A stretch of DNA of 64,000 nucleotides from CAZPQK01 sp964588695 (GCA_964588695.1 CAZPQK010000014.1:1-64000), one strand, 5' to 3'; numbered from the stretch's first letter, positions 1 to 9,015 are shown. A program made the numbers and translations. The notes: a model not told the origin generated them from the sequence alone.

Positions 1-1
1 G

Positions 2-247
2 TTCAACCCGACGACCACCATCAACTACACCCTGCGCGAGCGCACCAATGTCTCGCTGAAGGTGTACAACGTTGCTGGTCAACTGGTGCGGACGCTTGTT
101 AATGGAGTTCAAAACCCGACCGACGTGGCTCCGGTCACGTGGAACGGCCTGAACGACGCTGGTCAGCCAGTGTCCTCGGGTGTGTACTTCTACAAGCTCG
201 TGACGCGTGACTTCACGCAAACCAAGAAGATGGTTCTCCTCAAGTAG
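2..247 (+). CDS. C-terminal fragment of a secreted protein with a FlgD-like/type-A sorting domain
   Basis: The reading frame is open from the first complete codon at position 2 to the TAG at 245-247, so the 5' part lies outside the window. The 81 visible residues begin FNPTTTINYTL and continue through VYNVAGQLVRTL, WNGLNDAGQPVSSGVYFYKL to the end. This is the usual layout of FlgD-like Ig domains used as C-terminal sorting signals in FCB-group secreted proteins: an N-P-F/T lead-in, a 'V.NVAGQ' strand, 'W.G.D..G..V.SG.Y.Y.L' and a short basic end. What the missing N-terminal part does cannot be said. A strong terminator follows 27 nt later, so this is the last gene of its transcript. Confidence 0.85.
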   Translation, partial: FNPTTTINYTLRERTNVSLKVYNVAGQLVRTLVNGVQNPTDVAPVTWNGLNDAGQPVSSGVYFYKLVTRDFTQTKKMVLLK

Positions 248-273
248 AACCCTTTTCTCCTAGTCACACTTGG

Positions 274-310
274 AACTGGGGCTGCACTTCGGTGCGGCCC
301 CAGTTTTTTT
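274..310 (+). terminator. Rho-independent terminator
   Basis: A 14-bp stem (274-287 with 292-305, one G-U wobble) closes a TTCG tetraloop at 288-291 and runs straight into seven T residues (304-310). This is a textbook intrinsic terminator for the sorting-domain gene that ends at 247. Confidence 0.95.
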
Positions 311-404
311 GTACCTGCCATCTGTGCGCCGTTTTGCCGATGGGAGGGCTCCTCTTCGGCTCCTCTCGGAGATGCAAAGGCTGGCAGGCTTTCCTTCCTC
401 GAAA

Positions 405-419
405 GTCGCCGGCGAGGAC
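405..419. repeat. 15-nt direct repeat, copy 1, with a 10-bp palindrome
   Basis: The sequence GTCGCCGGCGAGGAC occurs here and again at 478-492. It contains the perfect palindrome TCGCCGGCGA (406-415). Two identical dyads 73 bp apart in a promoter-upstream spacer could be protein-binding sites; nothing shows which protein. Confidence 0.6.
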
Positions 420-477
420 CCTCACCATCGGCTCGTCACCTCAGATGTCACGAACGGCATTCACGAGAGTGGGGAAC

Positions 478-492
478 GTCGCCGGCGAGGAC
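478..492. repeat. 15-nt direct repeat, copy 2, with a 10-bp palindrome
   Basis: Exact second copy of GTCGCCGGCGAGGAC, with its TCGCCGGCGA palindrome at 479-488. Confidence 0.6.
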
Positions 493-624
493 TGCGGTGG
501 GGGTGGTGAGGCCTCCAGAGAAATGAAGTTCGAGGGGAGGAGCCAGACGTTCGGGGGCTGAGTTGTTGGTTACGGGGTGGAGCACGGCGGGAATGGCCAG
601 AGAATCCGGCGGCGTTGTAAGTCT

Positions 625-720
625 GGACGGGTCGACGGTTGGTGACCGCGACTTCCGAGGCTGGAAGGGACTCAAGCCGGGCACTGCCGAGAGGAGCGGA
701 AGGCAACCGTCGACCCGCCC
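625..720 (+). other. Candidate structured RNA element built on a 17-position inverted repeat
   Basis: Positions 625-641 and 704-720 are complementary over 17 positions with one mismatch (627/718); the inner 14 pairs (628-641/704-717) are perfect. The 62 enclosed bases hold a second hairpin (652-656 with 663-667) and a smaller one near 678-690. Stem length plus nested hairpins suggests a folded RNA. It matches no RNA family I can recognise, and a DNA-level function such as a protein site is equally possible. Transcription direction is assumed from the neighbouring genes. Confidence 0.4.
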
Positions 721-778
721 TAGTCATGATCAGGGGATCGGACGGCAGGCCGTTCGCGACTGACGCGTACCCGTAGGC

Positions 779-808
779 AGCCCCGGGCATCCGTATGGCT
801 CCGGGGCT
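779..808 (+). other. GC-rich stem-loop, possible weak terminator
   Basis: AGCCCCGG at 779-786 pairs with CCGGGGCT at 801-808, with a small inner CAT/ATG pairing. Only a short T run (808-810) follows, so termination is uncertain. It would suit the 3' end of an RNA made from the 625-720 element, or insulate the promoter at 871. Confidence 0.4.
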
Positions 809-870
809 TTCGAATGAGGCTACTCCCTGAAACGAAAACACTTACGGCGATAGGCGCCCTAGTTTTTTCG

Positions 871-900
871 TTGACACCCGGTTTTTAGATTGTTTATATT
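871..900 (+). promoter_or_regulatory. Sigma70-type promoter for the lipoprotein cluster
   Basis: TTGACA at 871-876 is a perfect -35 box. TATATT at 895-900 lies 18 nt downstream as the -10 box. The expected start near 907 leaves a leader of about 70 nt before the AAGGAG ribosome site (961-966) and the ATG at 978. AT-rich sequence surrounds both boxes. Confidence 0.75.
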
Positions 901-977
901 GACCTTGCTTCTACACCAGTCCCCATACAACACGACTTTTCTATTATTCGCCCCACGGATAAGGAGTATTCTTTAGG

Positions 978-2870
978 ATGAAGCTAGCGCAGGGCGTTTT
1001 TGTACTTTTGCTTACCCTTTTGTTAACGGTAAGCGCCTGCCGCCGTAACCAGCCCTCCCTGGTCGATACCAACGAGGCTCCTGACACCGAGCTTTGGTAT
1101 GCGCCGCCTGACTCCACCGAGTACGAATACTTGGTGCATCTGTTCTGGCGCGGTCGCGACGCTGACGGCACCGTGGAGCGTTTCATCTGGACTCGTAAGG
1201 ACACGCTCGTCCTGGAGCAGGACCTGGTGTGGAACCCATCGGCCCGACTTCGTGACTTCCGCGAAGGGCGGATCACCTCCCGCACGGACTCAGTTTTTGC
1301 TTTTACCGCGTTCACGGATGTCGGTGGCGTTGGCGTAAAGAAAAATCGCCAGGCCTTTCATATCGCCTCTATCGACGATAACGGCATTATCGATCCCACG
1401 CCGGCTGCGATCGAGTTCGTTGCCACCATCGACGAACTTCCCGAAGTTCAGTTTCACACTCGAATTCGAGGTTCTCAAAACCCTTATCGTCACCAGCAGA
1501 TTCCCGGTGACACGGTTGGCGTTGGTGAAGGGTTCGAGATCAGCTGGTCCGGAGAGACACAGAACGGCCAGATTCGCGAGTATCAGTATTTTCCGTTGAA
1601 CCTGGAAGTAAACATTCCGGGATCCCGCGAGTGGTACACCAACCTGACGGACACGACTCGGGTCTTTACCAACACCGGAAGCGATCAGTTGCCGTCGGGT
1701 GTTTTCCGTTTTGCGGCCAAGTGTCGTGATGATGCCGGCGCCGAGTCCGCAGTGGACGGGGGAACCTACGTTCGCGGGGTTGCTCAGGTGGTTGTTAACT
1801 TCGACCCGCAGACCACCCTTAACCGATTGCAGAGCACCTACACTTTTAATGGCGGTCTGGTGTCGGAGGATATTGATTTCACCGACTCGGTGCTGGATAC
1901 GTTGCCGTACCGAAGTTGGGCGACGCTGTACTATTCCGGGGTTGATGACCCGCGCGATGCGAAGGTGTGCGATCCTCCTTCGATCGACCCGGATCAGTGT
2001 TTGGATTTCCAAATCAAAGTGGACCGAACGTCGACTATTAAGTACCCCAACCCGTTCACGCCGTTCTCTACAAGCGGCTGGCGTCCTCCTAAGAACGTTA
2101 CCGGGTTTCATGACACCGATGCTTTCTCGGCATCCGACTCCAACACGGTAAGTGTGGGCTCGTTCGATTATTTGGTTGGTGTCCGGACGGTCGATGAGTT
2201 GGATAAAGAGGACGGAACGCCCGCGACGGTTAACTATGTGGGTAACCACAGCCCGGCGATTACGTCGTTGACGCTGGAGGATCACAACGGAAACGTGTAC
2301 GCGCCTGGCGATACCGTGAAGTGGAATTTCTGGCGACCGAAGCTCGCAAACCCGGGTGATATTCCCTCGGTACTAACCGATACGGTGGATATCGCAGATT
2401 CCGACTTTCCTTTCGTTCGAACGTTCGAGTTTTCGATTAAAGGAACCGGCGCGGATAACGCTCGCGACGTCAGAGGCGGAATTAAGTCGTGGTTGATGCG
2501 CGTCACCGATGCCAACACCGGTGCTCGAGTGACGATGGGTCGCTCCGGGAGTTACTTCGAAGACTTCAACGCGATGCAGGAAGTTATCGTCAACCAGCTT
2601 GATGAGACAATATCTGTGACTTTCCGGTACGGAAGTTTTCTTACCTCGGAAGACCCACTCGGCGACGCGGTCTTCGCGCTGCCGCCGTCTTTCGTGAATC
2701 GCGATTTGAAGATTGTTCTGGTGGGTCGGGATACATCAAGCCAGGAGCCCGACTTTGATGAGATTGTTTACATAAATGGGGATGCGGACCTGATCAACTC
2801 GGTCTTCGCATCACAGTTCGGGCGAATTGCCGAACAAGAATTCACACTGTACGTGAGCTTCTTTAGGTAG
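978..2870 (+). CDS. Large envelope lipoprotein with Ig/FN3-like repeats
   Basis: A 630-residue protein. The N-terminus is a lipoprotein signal: short basic start, leucine-rich core and lipobox VSAC, with C21 as the predicted lipidated residue. The mature part begins with a segment (LWYAPPDSTEYEYLVHLFW, then GRDADGTVERFIW) that resembles the start of the lipoproteins at 2881 and 6627. This points to a shared beta-sandwich domain that opens all three. The rest looks like a string of Asp/Gly/Thr-rich beta domains, with no enzyme motif and no C-terminal sorting domain. Start: ATG at 978 with AAGGAG at 961-966. It is first in a run with the genes at 2881, 5268 and 6627 (10-nt gap to the next). Probable role: structural or substrate-binding component of the outer membrane; the exact job is unknown. 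Confidence 0.8.
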   Translation: MKLAQGVFVLLLTLLLTVSACRRNQPSLVDTNEAPDTELWYAPPDSTEYEYLVHLFWRGRDADGTVERFIWTRKDTLVLEQDLVWNPSARLRDFREGRITSRTDSVFAFTAFTDVGGVGVKKNRQAFHIASIDDNGIIDPTPAAIEFVATIDELPEVQFHTRIRGSQNPYRHQQIPGDTVGVGEGFEISWSGETQNGQIREYQYFPLNLEVNIPGSREWYTNLTDTTRVFTNTGSDQLPSGVFRFAAKCRDDAGAESAVDGGTYVRGVAQVVVNFDPQTTLNRLQSTYTFNGGLVSEDIDFTDSVLDTLPYRSWATLYYSGVDDPRDAKVCDPPSIDPDQCLDFQIKVDRTSTIKYPNPFTPFSTSGWRPPKNVTGFHDTDAFSASDSNTVSVGSFDYLVGVRTVDELDKEDGTPATVNYVGNHSPAITSLTLEDHNGNVYAPGDTVKWNFWRPKLANPGDIPSVLTDTVDIADSDFPFVRTFEFSIKGTGADNARDVRGGIKSWLMRVTDANTGARVTMGRSGSYFEDFNAMQEVIVNQLDETISVTFRYGSFLTSEDPLGDAVFALPPSFVNRDLKIVLVGRDTSSQEPDFDEIVYINGDADLINSVFASQFGRIAEQEFTLYVSFFR

Positions 2871-2880
2871 GGGGTGACCC

Positions 2881-5226
2881 ATGCGCGTCGCTAGATTAAA
2901 CCCCACCGCACTCGGCCTGATCGCTGTCGCCTTTTCCGTCATCGCAATGACGGGATGTTCGGTTGATGGCATCGATGGGGAAGAGGTTGAGAACTTAGCC
3001 CCGAACGTCTGGTTGGCCAGCGCGCCCCCCGAGGGCAGCGAGGATACCTATACCATTCGACTATTCTGGGGCGGATGGGATCCGGACGGTCAAATTGCGT
3101 ATTACGAATTCGCGATTACCGACAACGACAACGGTCCGTTTAACCCGGCCGACACGACCGGTTCCGACAAGTGGCACCGCGTCGTTGCCAACGATTCGGT
3201 ATTTACGTTCAGCGCCGATCAGCAGTCGAATCCCAACGACAATACCGATCTGTCGCAGAAGTTTGAACGTTCGCACACGTTCTTTATCCGGGCGGTTGAC
3301 GACGAAGGACGGTCGTCGACACAACCGGCGTACCGATCGTTCACGGCGTTTACGATTTCGCCCGAAATCAGCGTGACCGTGCCGCCTAAGCTAAGCTTCG
3401 GCCCGGCCGCCGTGCCGCCGATCACTACTTTCCGCTGGACGGCGACTGACTTTATTTCGGACGAGAACACATCGCAGGATCCGGAGTCGGTACAGTTTGT
3501 TTTAAAAAGCACTTCCGAGTTCAACGGCAACTGGAACGCCACGGTAGACTGGATTCGTAATGCGCCCGACAGTGTATGGTCCAATGGGAAGGCTGCGCAA
3601 AACGGCGGCGGACCGGGCTCATGGCTTTACTACGGGTTGCCCAATGACAGCGGCAAGTTCTGGACAACGCCGCCGCTTGACTTCGGTCAGTACGTATTTG
3701 CCATCCGCGCGATGGATGAAGCCGGCGCTATTACTCCGGTGTTGGATGAGAACCGTAACGTGCGTCGAATCGTCGCCCAGGCGCGTACGACAGGCCCGAC
3801 ACTTACGGTGACCAACCAGTACATCGGAAGTACCTCCGGCTGGAACTCGTGTATCCCGCAAACCACCATTCTTGACTTACCCGCGGGTGTGCCGCTTCGC
3901 TTCTCCTGGACGGCCGACGCCAGTCAGTACGGCGGTGTCGTGTCCGGTTATCGTTATGGTTGGGATATCAGCGACCTCGACGATCCCGATCAGTGGGAAA
4001 CCGACTTCACGCCGTTCACTTCGTCAACTGCATCGTCGCCACAGCGAACGTTTTTCTTTGGCTCGCACGTGTTTACGGTGGAAGTGGTTGACAACTCCGG
4101 GTTCTGTACCCGGCAGCAGATTCGCGTCAACATTGTCCAGTTCACCCTGGCTAAACCGCTGCTTTTGATTGACGACAACCGTGAACCGACGGTCCAACAA
4201 GATCAAAACATCGGCTTCGACAAGAGCGGCGCGCCTACCGACGAAGAGGCCGACGCGTTCTGGTTGGACATGTTGGATGGCGTCGCCAGTTTTAACCCCG
4301 ACGCCGACATTATCGAAATCATCGGCTCGCGAACCATTAACCTGGCCAGCTTTGCCCAATACGAAACCGTTATCTACGATGTAGCGGGCGGGTATTCGGT
4401 AGCTGCGCAGTTCCCGCTACTCTACGAGTACATTCGTTTCGTCCCCAAGGACGCGGGTTCTGCCGGTGGTGGTAAGACTCAGCCGAACATTCTGTCGCTG
4501 TTTATGGCGGCTGGCGGTCACCTGTTGTTGGTGGGGAACCAGCCCATGTCCATGGTGGTTAACCGCGACGTCGTTGCGACATCGTTCCGTCACCCGCTCA
4601 TGTACGAATGGGAGTTGGAAGGCAACGCATCCACGGATTCGCCGCCTAACCTGGACGACCCAGTCGGTGATTTGTCGTTTGCGTACCTCGACATGTGCCT
4701 GGACGTGGTGGACTATTCGCGCCACTTTCCGACATTGACGCGTACGCAGGATCTTGTCTGCCAGACCATCGTCGGCATTCGCGACATTAACGTGTCGACC
4801 AACCGCCGCACCGATACGATGCGTCGCGCCACGTCGATCGATCCGAACTTCCCGACTCTGGCGATTCGTCCGGAATCGTCGGGACCGGGCAAGATCTACA
4901 ACGAGAACCTTGGTGGTATCGACGCCGAAATCTACAACCCGCAGTACTTTTTGGATTACTGTCCCTACGTTCCGCGTCAGACCCGCGGATGTTTTGAGCC
5001 GATCTACGGGTTGGAATGCCTGGACGTCAACGAGCCAACTTTTGGGGCGCCGGTGGCGTTCTGGACATCACGCTATGAACACGTAGTTGCAGAGGCGCCG
5101 GGTGCCGTAGGTGCTCGCAGTGCTGTGTTCGGTTTCCGACCGGTCTTTATGGAGCCGACGTTGGTGAAGCCGGCTATTGAGTACATTTTGTATGATGAAT
5201 GGCAACTCGATCGAGTGAGCAACTAG
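2881..5226 (+). CDS. Large envelope lipoprotein, paralogue of the protein at 6627
   Basis: 781 residues with a lipoprotein signal ending in MTGC (C26). The mature protein opens with VWLASAPPEGSEDTY and FWGGWDPDGQIAYYEFAI, an FN3/Ig-like segment nearly identical in plan to that at 6627. Around residues 425-560 the pattern LLLIDDN...FWLDML...YETVIYDVAGGY...GGHLLLVGNQP alternates strands and helices. It looks like the glutamine-amidotransferase-like Rossmann domain found in some FCB surface proteins, but no catalytic Cys-His-Glu triad is visible. Cysteine pairs occur toward the C-terminus (about residues 700-720). GGGTGACC precedes the ATG. It lies 10 nt after the upstream lipoprotein and very likely shares its transcript. 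Function unknown; the fold suggestion is an inference. Confidence 0.8.
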   Translation: MRVARLNPTALGLIAVAFSVIAMTGCSVDGIDGEEVENLAPNVWLASAPPEGSEDTYTIRLFWGGWDPDGQIAYYEFAITDNDNGPFNPADTTGSDKWHRVVANDSVFTFSADQQSNPNDNTDLSQKFERSHTFFIRAVDDEGRSSTQPAYRSFTAFTISPEISVTVPPKLSFGPAAVPPITTFRWTATDFISDENTSQDPESVQFVLKSTSEFNGNWNATVDWIRNAPDSVWSNGKAAQNGGGPGSWLYYGLPNDSGKFWTTPPLDFGQYVFAIRAMDEAGAITPVLDENRNVRRIVAQARTTGPTLTVTNQYIGSTSGWNSCIPQTTILDLPAGVPLRFSWTADASQYGGVVSGYRYGWDISDLDDPDQWETDFTPFTSSTASSPQRTFFFGSHVFTVEVVDNSGFCTRQQIRVNIVQFTLAKPLLLIDDNREPTVQQDQNIGFDKSGAPTDEEADAFWLDMLDGVASFNPDADIIEIIGSRTINLASFAQYETVIYDVAGGYSVAAQFPLLYEYIRFVPKDAGSAGGGKTQPNILSLFMAAGGHLLLVGNQPMSMVVNRDVVATSFRHPLMYEWELEGNASTDSPPNLDDPVGDLSFAYLDMCLDVVDYSRHFPTLTRTQDLVCQTIVGIRDINVSTNRRTDTMRRATSIDPNFPTLAIRPESSGPGKIYNENLGGIDAEIYNPQYFLDYCPYVPRQTRGCFEPIYGLECLDVNEPTFGAPVAFWTSRYEHVVAEAPGAVGARSAVFGFRPVFMEPTLVKPAIEYILYDEWQLDRVSN

Positions 5227-5267
5227 AGTTGTCAGGCCGAGCCTGGCTCGGCGCTAGGAGGGGTTTC

Positions 5268-6569
5268 TTGTATTGTTTTATGCGACGCTGGGCGCGTCGG
5301 GGCGTAGCTTTAGGCTTGCTGTTGCTAGCCGCCACGCCCGGCGCCTCGGAAGCCGCGGGTGCGCCCGATTCGCTAACGCTGGTGGCGCCGGAAAATGTTC
5401 AGGTTGAGCGTCGGTTTAATCCGGTTCGCCGGACCTTCCAGGTGTTTATTACGTTCGACGACATTCCCGACTCATGCGGCACCTTTATCCACCAGCCAGA
5501 CACGACCGGTTGGAGCAACACGTCCTTGCCTTCGGAGGTCACGCTTCCGGAAACCCGTGGCGAGTACAGCGGCGATATCGACCGGACGTTGAGCTTTCGC
5601 GCCGTCGACGGCGGTGTGGTTGGCCAGGGAGCGCTGCGGGTGCAGGTTGCCGTTCGCGGTGAGGAATTCTTGAACCGCGAGATCGATCTGGGCGCCGCAT
5701 ACACACCCAACACCTGGTTCCCACTGATTCTGCGCAATTCGCTAACCGGGCAGAACGTCGACTATGGAATCGAGATGCGGTTCAGCGACGGTAACATTGA
5801 CGCTCAGGGGCAGTTCCTGGTGGGGCTGGAAGACTTCGAGGGTTACCATATCTGGCGGGGTATCAACGCCGATGGCAGTGACTTGCAAGTCATTGGTGAG
5901 GTCTCCAAACAAGAGGCCAGGCTGGGTGGTTCGACCGGCGGAAGTCTGATTGACTCGCTGTACTTTTACGAGGTAGTGCCGGCCCTTCGCAGCGTGGGGT
6001 CGTACTCCTTTGACACGCCCGCTGACTGCCTTGGGCGAACGCTTACACTCGACCTGGACGCCAACGAAATGTTCTGGTTCGACTGTAACGCGTTTAACGG
6101 ATTCACCTATTACTATCTGGTAACAACCTTTGACCGCGACTACGACGTGTCGTCGGGTCGCCAGGGTCTCCAGAAGTTTGACAATTGTGACCCGGTATTT
6201 GGGCAGCCGATCGACTGCCCCGGAGCGCTTGTCGAGCAAGAAATTGAGGTTGATAACCAGGCCGATATTGACAAGATTTACGCTGTGCCGAATCCCTTCC
6301 GATCGGGTGGAAGCCGGATCACCGAGGCCAATTACCACAATTTCCCGGACGATCGGATTCGGTTTGTGAATGTTCCGGAGCAGTGCGAAATCAAGATTTT
6401 CACGGTTTCCGGTGATCTTGTTTGGGAGTACAACCACAACTCGCCTTCGGGCAATATTGAGTGGGATCTGCGCAACGGCGCGGGCGAAGCGGTCGCGTCG
6501 GGTGTTTATATCTACCGGATCGAGGCATCCGGCAAGGACGTGCTGGGGCGCGTCGTCGTTATTCGTTAG
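5268..6569 (+). CDS. Secreted protein with C-terminal FlgD-like sorting domain
   Basis: 433 residues if begun at TTG 5268, which has AGGAGG (5256-5261) at an ideal 6-nt spacing. ATG at 5280, four codons in, is the alternative but sits 18 nt from that site. An upstream in-frame start at 5199 would overlap the preceding gene and bury the signal peptide. The signal peptide (RRWARRGVALGLLLLAATPGASEA) is clear. The middle holds beta-rich segments and a cysteine-containing region. From about residue 339 the sequence VPNPFRSGG, then KIFTVSGDLVWEY and GAGEAVASGVYIYRI, forms the FlgD-like domain typical of sorted cargo. It lies between two paralogous lipoproteins, which suggests co-assembly at the cell surface. 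No enzymatic motif was recognised. Confidence 0.82.
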   Translation: MYCFMRRWARRGVALGLLLLAATPGASEAAGAPDSLTLVAPENVQVERRFNPVRRTFQVFITFDDIPDSCGTFIHQPDTTGWSNTSLPSEVTLPETRGEYSGDIDRTLSFRAVDGGVVGQGALRVQVAVRGEEFLNREIDLGAAYTPNTWFPLILRNSLTGQNVDYGIEMRFSDGNIDAQGQFLVGLEDFEGYHIWRGINADGSDLQVIGEVSKQEARLGGSTGGSLIDSLYFYEVVPALRSVGSYSFDTPADCLGRTLTLDLDANEMFWFDCNAFNGFTYYYLVTTFDRDYDVSSGRQGLQKFDNCDPVFGQPIDCPGALVEQEIEVDNQADIDKIYAVPNPFRSGGSRITEANYHNFPDDRIRFVNVPEQCEIKIFTVSGDLVWEYNHNSPSGNIEWDLRNGAGEAVASGVYIYRIEASGKDVLGRVVVIR

Positions 6570-6626
6570 AGTTCAACCCCTTGAACATGCCAATGCCTCC
6601 CCACCAGGTCCATTTGGAGGCACCTC

Positions 6627-8891
6627 ATGATGAACAAACTAATTAGATTTGGAGCCACGGCAATCGTCGTGGCTCCTTTGCTTAGTGGCTGTGCAGGCGA
6701 AGAAGTTGTCGGCGAAAACCGGCGCGCCAACATGGCGCCGACAGTTTGGTTGGCCAGTGCGCCGCCGGAGGGAACCGAGTCCGGATACCTGGTTCACCTG
6801 TACTGGGGGGGATGGGATCCGGATGGACAGATTTCGCATTACGAGTACTGCATCACCAACAACGAGACCGGCCAGTTCGTTCCTGCCGATACCGTGGGTC
6901 CTGACAAGTGGAACGACGTGTTCAGCAACGACTCGACGTTCTTGTTTACCGCCGATGGGCAGTCGAACCCCAATAACAACAACATGGTGCAGAAGTTTGA
7001 GCGGTCGCACACGTTCTTTATTCGTGCGGTGGACCGAGAAGGACAGCCCTCAAGCGCGCCCGCCTACCGATCGTTTACTGCGACGACATTGTCGCCCGAA
7101 GTTCGCCTGGATATTCCACTGCCCGGCAACTCCATTGGGACGCCAGCGCAAATGCCCGCGATTGCCACCTACCGTTGGACCGGTGCGGACTACATTAACA
7201 ATACCGATCAGCAGATCGACCCGGCCGAGGTTCGCCACATCCTAAAAAAAGTGCAGGGCAACGACTACGACGGTGCGTTGTCGTATATCCAAAACAACCC
7301 GGACGCGAGCGAGTGGAGCGATTGGTTGGCCTATGACGCCCCCGGAGACACCGGCCGAGCCTGGACCACTCCGCCGATCGACTTCGGGCTGTACGTTTTT
7401 GCGGTGCAAGCCCGCGACGAAGCCGGGGCGGTGACGCCGGTGTTTCAATTGGGCAGGAACGCTCGGCGTATTCAGGTGTTAGCCCGAAGTACCGGGCCTA
7501 AGTTGACGGTTAGCAACCAGTTCATGGGAAGTGTACTGTCGACCTACATTGCGACTCCTGCCGCCATCGTCGACTTGCCGGCGGGGGTTCCGCTCAGCTT
7601 TACAATGCAGGCCGACGCGCGCGACTACGGCGGCACCGTTGTCGCGTATCGATACGGTTGGGACGTGATCGATCCCGCCGACCCAGACCAGTTTGATGTC
7701 GACTGGACGCCGCCGACGTCGTCGACCACTCGCATTCCGCCGCGAACGTTCTATTTTGGATCTCATCTGCTGTTGGTTGACGTGATCGATAACTCGGGCG
7801 TCATAAGTCGCGCGCAAATCCGGGTGAACATTGTCCAGTTCGACATGGGGCGCGACCTGTTGGTGGTTGACGACTACGTCGAGCCCGAAGTTACCTGGAT
7901 CACCAGTGCTGGCGCCAGCCCCAGCGACGAAGAACACGATCAGTTTTGGATCGACGCGCTTGCAGACGCGGCCGGGTTCAACCCCGATCTGGATATGTTA
8001 AGTATTCGCAGCGGTCGGCCGTTGTCGATCGTCCAGATCGCGAATTACAAGAACATCATATGGGACGCGTTGGGCGGATACGGTCGTACCGGATCGAACC
8101 GCCCGAAGCTTGGCGAAGTTATTAACTTTCGCTCGAAGAATCCAAGCCTGAACGCCGCCAACCTTGGAAGCAAGATATCGCCGAACTTGATTTCGTTGTT
8201 CATGCGCGCGGGAGGACACGTTCTGATTTGCGGCGAGCAACCGATGACCCAGACCATCACGCCACAGTTCTTTGGAGGGGCTGCCGTACGATATCCGATG
8301 ATCCCGCTCTACGAACTTGAGGGCGATCAGTCGGGTAGTTACGACGTTGAGGCAGGACGAGTGGGTGACCAGTCGTCCATCTACGAGGACTTTTGCGTGA
8401 ATGTTTTAGATGTGGCTTACACCACGTTTAACAATCTTCGTAAAAACGAGAACGGTTGCGACACGTTTGGTTACCGCGACATCGATCCGGTGGCCAACGG
8501 ATTACGCTCGGCGATCCCAGTGGATCCCAATTTCCCGCAGCTCGACCTGCGGCCGGAGACCGCCAACCCTGGAATGACATACGCCAGCAAGGGGCTGCGA
8601 ACCGAGCTCTACGACCCGCCCTTCTTTCGGTACTGCCCGTGGTTTAACGTCAGCCGGGCCTGTTTTTCGCCTATTTGGGTGAACGGGACGGCCAACGCCA
8701 ACAGCTCGGTTTACGGCGCCCCCATCGCGTTCTGGACGACCACCTACGCCGACCGCGTGCCCGAGCGCGGCGGCGGTGTGGCCGCTCGTAGCGCCATTTG
8801 GGGATTCGAGCCGGCGTACTTTAACCCCAGTCAGGTCAAGCAGGCACTGGAAGTGATCATTTTTGACGAGTGGAAGATGGAGCGGCGGTAA
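6627..8891 (+). CDS. Large envelope lipoprotein, paralogue of the protein at 2881
   Basis: 754 residues with lipobox LSGC (C22). Two adjacent ATGs (6627, 6630) follow GGAGG at 6616-6620; the first is taken. It shares the opening WLASAPPEGTESGYLVHLYW and GGWDPDGQISHYEY with the product at 2881. It also shares the central Rossmann-like part (LLVVDDY, YKNIIWDALGGYG, GGHVLICGEQPM) and the ending (GAPIAFWTTTY, GFEPAYFNPSQVKQALE). The two genes are therefore an ancient duplication flanking the FlgD-tailed gene. No catalytic residues can be named. A surface role with the neighbouring cargo protein is inferred from context. Confidence 0.8.
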   Translation: MMNKLIRFGATAIVVAPLLSGCAGEEVVGENRRANMAPTVWLASAPPEGTESGYLVHLYWGGWDPDGQISHYEYCITNNETGQFVPADTVGPDKWNDVFSNDSTFLFTADGQSNPNNNNMVQKFERSHTFFIRAVDREGQPSSAPAYRSFTATTLSPEVRLDIPLPGNSIGTPAQMPAIATYRWTGADYINNTDQQIDPAEVRHILKKVQGNDYDGALSYIQNNPDASEWSDWLAYDAPGDTGRAWTTPPIDFGLYVFAVQARDEAGAVTPVFQLGRNARRIQVLARSTGPKLTVSNQFMGSVLSTYIATPAAIVDLPAGVPLSFTMQADARDYGGTVVAYRYGWDVIDPADPDQFDVDWTPPTSSTTRIPPRTFYFGSHLLLVDVIDNSGVISRAQIRVNIVQFDMGRDLLVVDDYVEPEVTWITSAGASPSDEEHDQFWIDALADAAGFNPDLDMLSIRSGRPLSIVQIANYKNIIWDALGGYGRTGSNRPKLGEVINFRSKNPSLNAANLGSKISPNLISLFMRAGGHVLICGEQPMTQTITPQFFGGAAVRYPMIPLYELEGDQSGSYDVEAGRVGDQSSIYEDFCVNVLDVAYTTFNNLRKNENGCDTFGYRDIDPVANGLRSAIPVDPNFPQLDLRPETANPGMTYASKGLRTELYDPPFFRYCPWFNVSRACFSPIWVNGTANANSSVYGAPIAFWTTTYADRVPERGGGVAARSAIWGFEPAYFNPSQVKQALEVIIFDEWKMERR

Positions 8892-8954
8892 GGCAAAAAG
8901 TCGTTCTCGGGAGCTCTCGAATGGCCTTGAAAACGGCCTCCGGGCTGGAGTACG

Positions 8955-8983
8955 TTTCAACCAACCTGCAAGTACACCATAAT
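8955..8983 (+). promoter_or_regulatory. Possible promoter of the ppdK gene
   Basis: CATAAT at 8978-8983 matches five of six -10 positions. TTTCAA at 8955-8960, 17 nt upstream, is only a half match to the -35 box. The start would be about 26 nt before the GTG at 9016, leaving room for the AAGGAG at 9004-9009. Confidence 0.35.
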
Positions 8984-9015
8984 CAGACACATCCAGCCAA
9001 ATTAAGGAGTCCGTC

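Larger units (their letters stand above)
311..870. other. Non-coding spacer with structured elements
   Basis: No convincing gene lies in these 560 bases. The short open frames on both strands have no ribosome site and no recognisable protein. What the region does hold is two copies of a 15-nt palindrome-containing repeat (405-419, 478-492), a long inverted repeat (625-641 with 704-720) and a GC-rich stem-loop (779-808). I looked for RNase P RNA, tmRNA and group II intron domain V signatures and did not find them. It may encode a structured RNA or be a regulatory region for the promoter at 871. Confidence 0.6.

Noticed and set aside
461..841. Minus-strand open frame of 126 residues in the spacer
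   Set aside because: Pro/Arg/Ser-rich, no ribosome site, overlaps the inverted repeat; probably chance.
311..870. RNase P RNA, tmRNA or group II intron
   Set aside because: The length and structure invited the idea, but none of the conserved core sequences (GGAAAGTCC, AGGGTGAAA, tRNA-like acceptor, domain V) is present on either strand.
1290..2285. Minus-strand open frame of 331 residues
   Set aside because: Lies inside the lipoprotein at 978 and is Arg-rich without any recognisable fold.
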